Source: Rhodocyclaceae bacterium (lineage in GTDB: Bacteria > Pseudomonadota > Gammaproteobacteria > Burkholderiales > Rhodocyclaceae). From it: DNA of 8,489 bases. Position numbers and translations under genes: made by a program. The stretch covers positions 1-8,489 of the forward strand of contig JALRGK010000082.1 in the NCBI GenBank assembly GCA_023253415.1, written 5' to 3'. Under the pieces are notes generated by a model. The model was not told the origin of the DNA, did no database searches, and saw only the letters and a list, made by a program, of their open reading frames with translations. Positions within the stretch are counted from its first letter, which is position 1; each line of letters opens with the position of its first letter. Positions 6,572-8,489 of the stretch are shown here, piece by piece.

Positions 6572-6600
6572 TACAAAGAGTAGGCTCCCAACGTTAAAAT
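6572..6600 (+). promoter_or_regulatory. Candidate zapE promoter with the -10 element 6 nt before the ATG
   Basis: TAAAAT at 6595-6600 matches the -10 consensus in 5 of 6 positions and ends 6 nt before the zapE ATG at 6607. The hexamer 17 nt upstream (TACAAA at 6572-6577) is only a weak -35 match. The predicted transcript start is the ATG itself, and no Shine-Dalgarno is present. If the second ATG at 6643 is used instead, the leader would be about 36 nt. Confidence 0.4.
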
Positions 6601-6606
6601 ACGCTT

Positions 6607-7731
6607 ATGAATTTCAGTGACCTAAACCCTAATGCGCCGGGCATGGTTGGCGCGTATGCTAGTGCGCTTGCTGCCAAAGGTTTTGATGCCGATCCTGCAC
6701 AAATGCAGGCCGTTGAGCGGCTTGAGACTTTGTATCAGGCCCTGATGAGTTTCAAGACGGCACGGGGTAGTAAACTACGGCGCATGCTGTCGCCACCGCC
6801 GGTACCCCGTGGCGTGTATTTCTGGGGCGGGGTTGGTCGCGGTAAAAGTTTCATCATGGATTGCTTTTTTGCGGCCGTGCCTTATAAGCGCAAAAAGCGG
6901 ATTCACTTTCATGCCTTCATGCATCAGATTCATGCTGAACTGCGCCAGCATGCTGGCAAGGCAGATCCGTTGGTGCCGGTGGCCGAGCGTATTGCCAAAG
7001 AAACGCGCTTGCTGTGTTTTGATGAATTTCACGTGTCGGATATTGCCGATGCCATGATCCTGGGACGGCTGCTGGAGCTGTTGTTCGAGAAGGGGGTCAT
7101 CTTTGTCATGACTAGCAATTACCCGCCGGACAATCTTTATCCGAATGGCTTGCAGCGTATGAATTTCCTGCCGACGATCGAGCTCTTGAAGCAGAAGATG
7201 GACGTGATGCCGCTGGATGGCGGTCAAGATTACAGACTGCGCAAGCTGGAAGTGATGCCGGTTTACCACGTCCCGCATGATGATGAGACGCAGCGCGCCA
7301 TGGCAGAATATTTCGAAGTAGCTGCCACGATGCCGGGTAAATCAGGCACTATTGACATCAATGGTCGAAAAATCAAGACGGTGCTACAGGCGCCCGGAGT
7401 CGTCTGGTTCGATTTCTTTGCCATCTGCGGTGATGGTCGTGCCCAGACCGATTATCTCGAACTGGTGCGCGAATATCACACGATTCTCGTGTCGAATATT
7501 CCGGTACTGGAAGTACGGCACGGCGCGGAAGCCCGTCGATTTACCTGGTTGGTCGATGTGTGCTATGACCACCGGGTTAAGCTGATTATTTCAGCAGCTA
7601 CCAACCCGGATGATTTGTATGTCGAAGGCCCCAATGCGCACGAGTTTTTCCGCACCGCCAGCCGCCTCACCGAGATGCAGTCGCGCGAATACCTCGCGCT
7701 ACCGCATCTGGTGGAGATCGTTAGAACTTAA
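6607..7731 (+). CDS. zapE: ZapE/AFG1-like ATPase, cell-division associated
   Basis: ZapE is a cytosolic P-loop ATPase that associates with the FtsZ ring in E. coli and is related to mitochondrial AFG1/LACE1. The product has 374 residues, very near E. coli ZapE (375). Visible motifs are Walker A GGVGRGKS (74-81, Lys80) preceded by PRGVYFWG; IHFHAFMHQIH; Walker B RLLCFDEF (Asp139-Glu140) followed by HVSDIADAMIL; a sensor-like VMTSNYPPDNLYPNGLQR (about 167-184); and C-terminal FFRTASRLTEMQS. The start at 6607 has no ribosome binding site, and the family-like portion could also begin at Met13 (6643), where none is seen either. A -10-like element immediately upstream hints at a leaderless message. 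It is divergent from dps and overlaps the 3' end of metY by 4 nt. From memory, zapE often lies directly after the odh operon in betaproteobacteria. Here a three-gene block on the opposite strand separates them. Confidence 0.94.
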   Translation: MNFSDLNPNAPGMVGAYASALAAKGFDADPAQMQAVERLETLYQALMSFKTARGSKLRRMLSPPPVPRGVYFWGGVGRGKSFIMDCFFAAVPYKRKKRIHFHAFMHQIHAELRQHAGKADPLVPVAERIAKETRLLCFDEFHVSDIADAMILGRLLELLFEKGVIFVMTSNYPPDNLYPNGLQRMNFLPTIELLKQKMDVMPLDGGQDYRLRKLEVMPVYHVPHDDETQRAMAEYFEVAATMPGKSGTIDINGRKIKTVLQAPGVVWFDFFAICGDGRAQTDYLELVREYHTILVSNIPVLEVRHGAEARRFTWLVDVCYDHRVKLIISAATNPDDLYVEGPNAHEFFRTASRLTEMQSREYLALPHLVEIVRT

Positions 7732-8489
7732 GCCTTGTTGAGTGCCTGATCCAGATCAGCGATCAGGTCGTCGATGTGCTCGATACCGACCGACAGACGA
7801 ATCATATCTTCCGACACACCGGCCTTGGCCAGCTCTTCCGGAGATAGCTGGCGGTGTGTGGTAGATGCCGGGTGACAGGCCAGGGTCTTGCAATCACCGA
7901 TATTCACCAGACGCGTGACCAGTTGCAGGGCATCCTGGAACTTGCCACCACCATCGCGCCCCCCCTTGACGCCAAAGTTCAGGATGCCCGAGGCGCGACC
8001 GCCCATGTACTTCTGGACTAGCGCATGATCTTTGTGATCCGGTAGGCCTGCGTAGTTGACCCAGCTGACCTTCGGATGATCCTTCAAGAAGTTGGCAATC
8101 TTCAGGGTGTTGCTACAGATACGATCCATCCGTAGTGTCAGCGTTTCAATCCCTTGCAGAATCAGGAAGGCATTGAAGGGAGAAATGGCTGCACCCATAT
8201 TACGCAGCGGCACAACGCGGGCACGACCGATATAAGCTGCCGGGCCAAGCGCTTCGGTATAAACCACACCATGGTATGAAACATCAGGCTCGTTCAGACG
8301 CTTGAACTTGGCCTTGTGTTCCGCCCAGGGGAATTTGCCGCTATCGACGATGATGCCGCCGATGGAATTGCCGTGGCCACCAATATATTTGGTCAGGGCA
8401 TGGACAACGATGTCGGCGCCGAAATCGATCGGACGGCAGAGGAAGGGTGTGGCCACGGTGTTGTCCACGATCAGCGGCACGCCATGGGC
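7728..8489 (-). CDS. metY: O-acetylhomoserine sulfhydrylase, C-terminal part (5' end outside window)
   Basis: MetY is a cytosolic PLP enzyme making homocysteine (or methionine with methanethiol) from O-acetylhomoserine and sulfide. The frame runs off the right edge in phase; 253 residues are visible of about 430, so roughly 175 N-terminal residues are missing. The visible part begins AHGVPLIVDNT, whose Asp contacts the PLP ring nitrogen in this family, and continues with the PLP-binding lysine in HALTKYIGGHGNSIGG (Lys34 of the fragment). NMGAAISPFNAFLILQGIETL, SGILNFGVKGG, a LVNIGDCKTLACHPASTTH motif and LSVGIEHIDDLIADL follow. The GGHGNSIGG stretch and long C-terminal insert point to MetY rather than MetB, MetC or the shorter MetZ. 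The last codon TAA (7730-7728) overlaps the zapE TAA in a TTAA palindrome. No intrinsic terminator is visible inside the window on either side of it. Promoter and start lie beyond the right edge. Confidence 0.94.
   Translation of the reverse strand, partial: AHGVPLIVDNTVATPFLCRPIDFGADIVVHALTKYIGGHGNSIGGIIVDSGKFPWAEHKAKFKRLNEPDVSYHGVVYTEALGPAAYIGRARVVPLRNMGAAISPFNAFLILQGIETLTLRMDRICSNTLKIANFLKDHPKVSWVNYAGLPDHKDHALVQKYMGGRASGILNFGVKGGRDGGGKFQDALQLVTRLVNIGDCKTLACHPASTTHRQLSPEELAKAGVSEDMIRLSVGIEHIDDLIADLDQALNKA

Noticed and set aside
6568..6587. Possible OxyR-like ATAG/CTAT spaced half-sites in the dps-zapE region
   Set aside because: Only one ATAG and a poorly spaced CTAC/CTAT pair are seen. 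The required four half-sites at 7-nt spacing are absent.

Overview
The window looks like chromosomal DNA of a moderately GC-rich proteobacterium, most likely a betaproteobacterium. The clues are the sucA-sucB-lpdA (2-oxoglutarate dehydrogenase) order with a dedicated E3, a ZapE-type ATPase close to it, and an O-acetylhomoserine sulfhydrylase of the MetY type. The lineage is inferred from protein resemblance and gene order only. I see no transposase, phage gene, tRNA, rRNA, CRISPR array, toxin-antitoxin pair or recognisable defence system. No gene-free stretch exceeds about 110 bases.

Layout. (1) 2-3747, + strand: the 3' part of sucA (E1), then sucB/odhB (E2) and lpdA (E3). Their gaps are 28 and 15 nt, with a good ribosome binding site before sucB and before lpdA. 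The operon ends in a perfect 18-bp hairpin with a TTCG loop. This hairpin is flanked to act in both directions, so it also serves the convergent corA. (2) 3802-6499, - strand, read right to left: a Dps/ferritin-like iron-storage protein, a PDZ-containing M48 zinc metalloprotease lipoprotein whose start lies 16 nt past the dps stop, and a CorA-type divalent cation channel. (3) 6607-7731, + strand: zapE, divergent from dps across a 107-bp promoter region. (4) 7728-8489, - strand: the C-terminal 254 residues of metY, which converges on zapE with a 4-bp overlap of the two stop codons.

How the genes work together. The E1, E2 and E3 proteins form one TCA-cycle complex. Dps (iron and peroxide protection), an envelope quality-control protease and CorA (Mg2+ and related cations) could loosely form a stress and metal homeostasis block, but only dps and the protease look like a likely transcription unit. 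CorA appears to have its own promoter. ZapE (division ATPase) and MetY (sulfur assimilation) are functionally separate.

Most of the content is ordinary housekeeping and I do not see an undescribed multi-gene system. The more interesting signals are regulatory. Both corA and zapE lack a Shine-Dalgarno sequence and have a -10-like hexamer only 6-7 nt before the ATG, which suggests leaderless mRNAs. The dps promoter has a dyad in its spacer, and its mRNA is predicted to begin exactly with a hairpin set against a strong SD.
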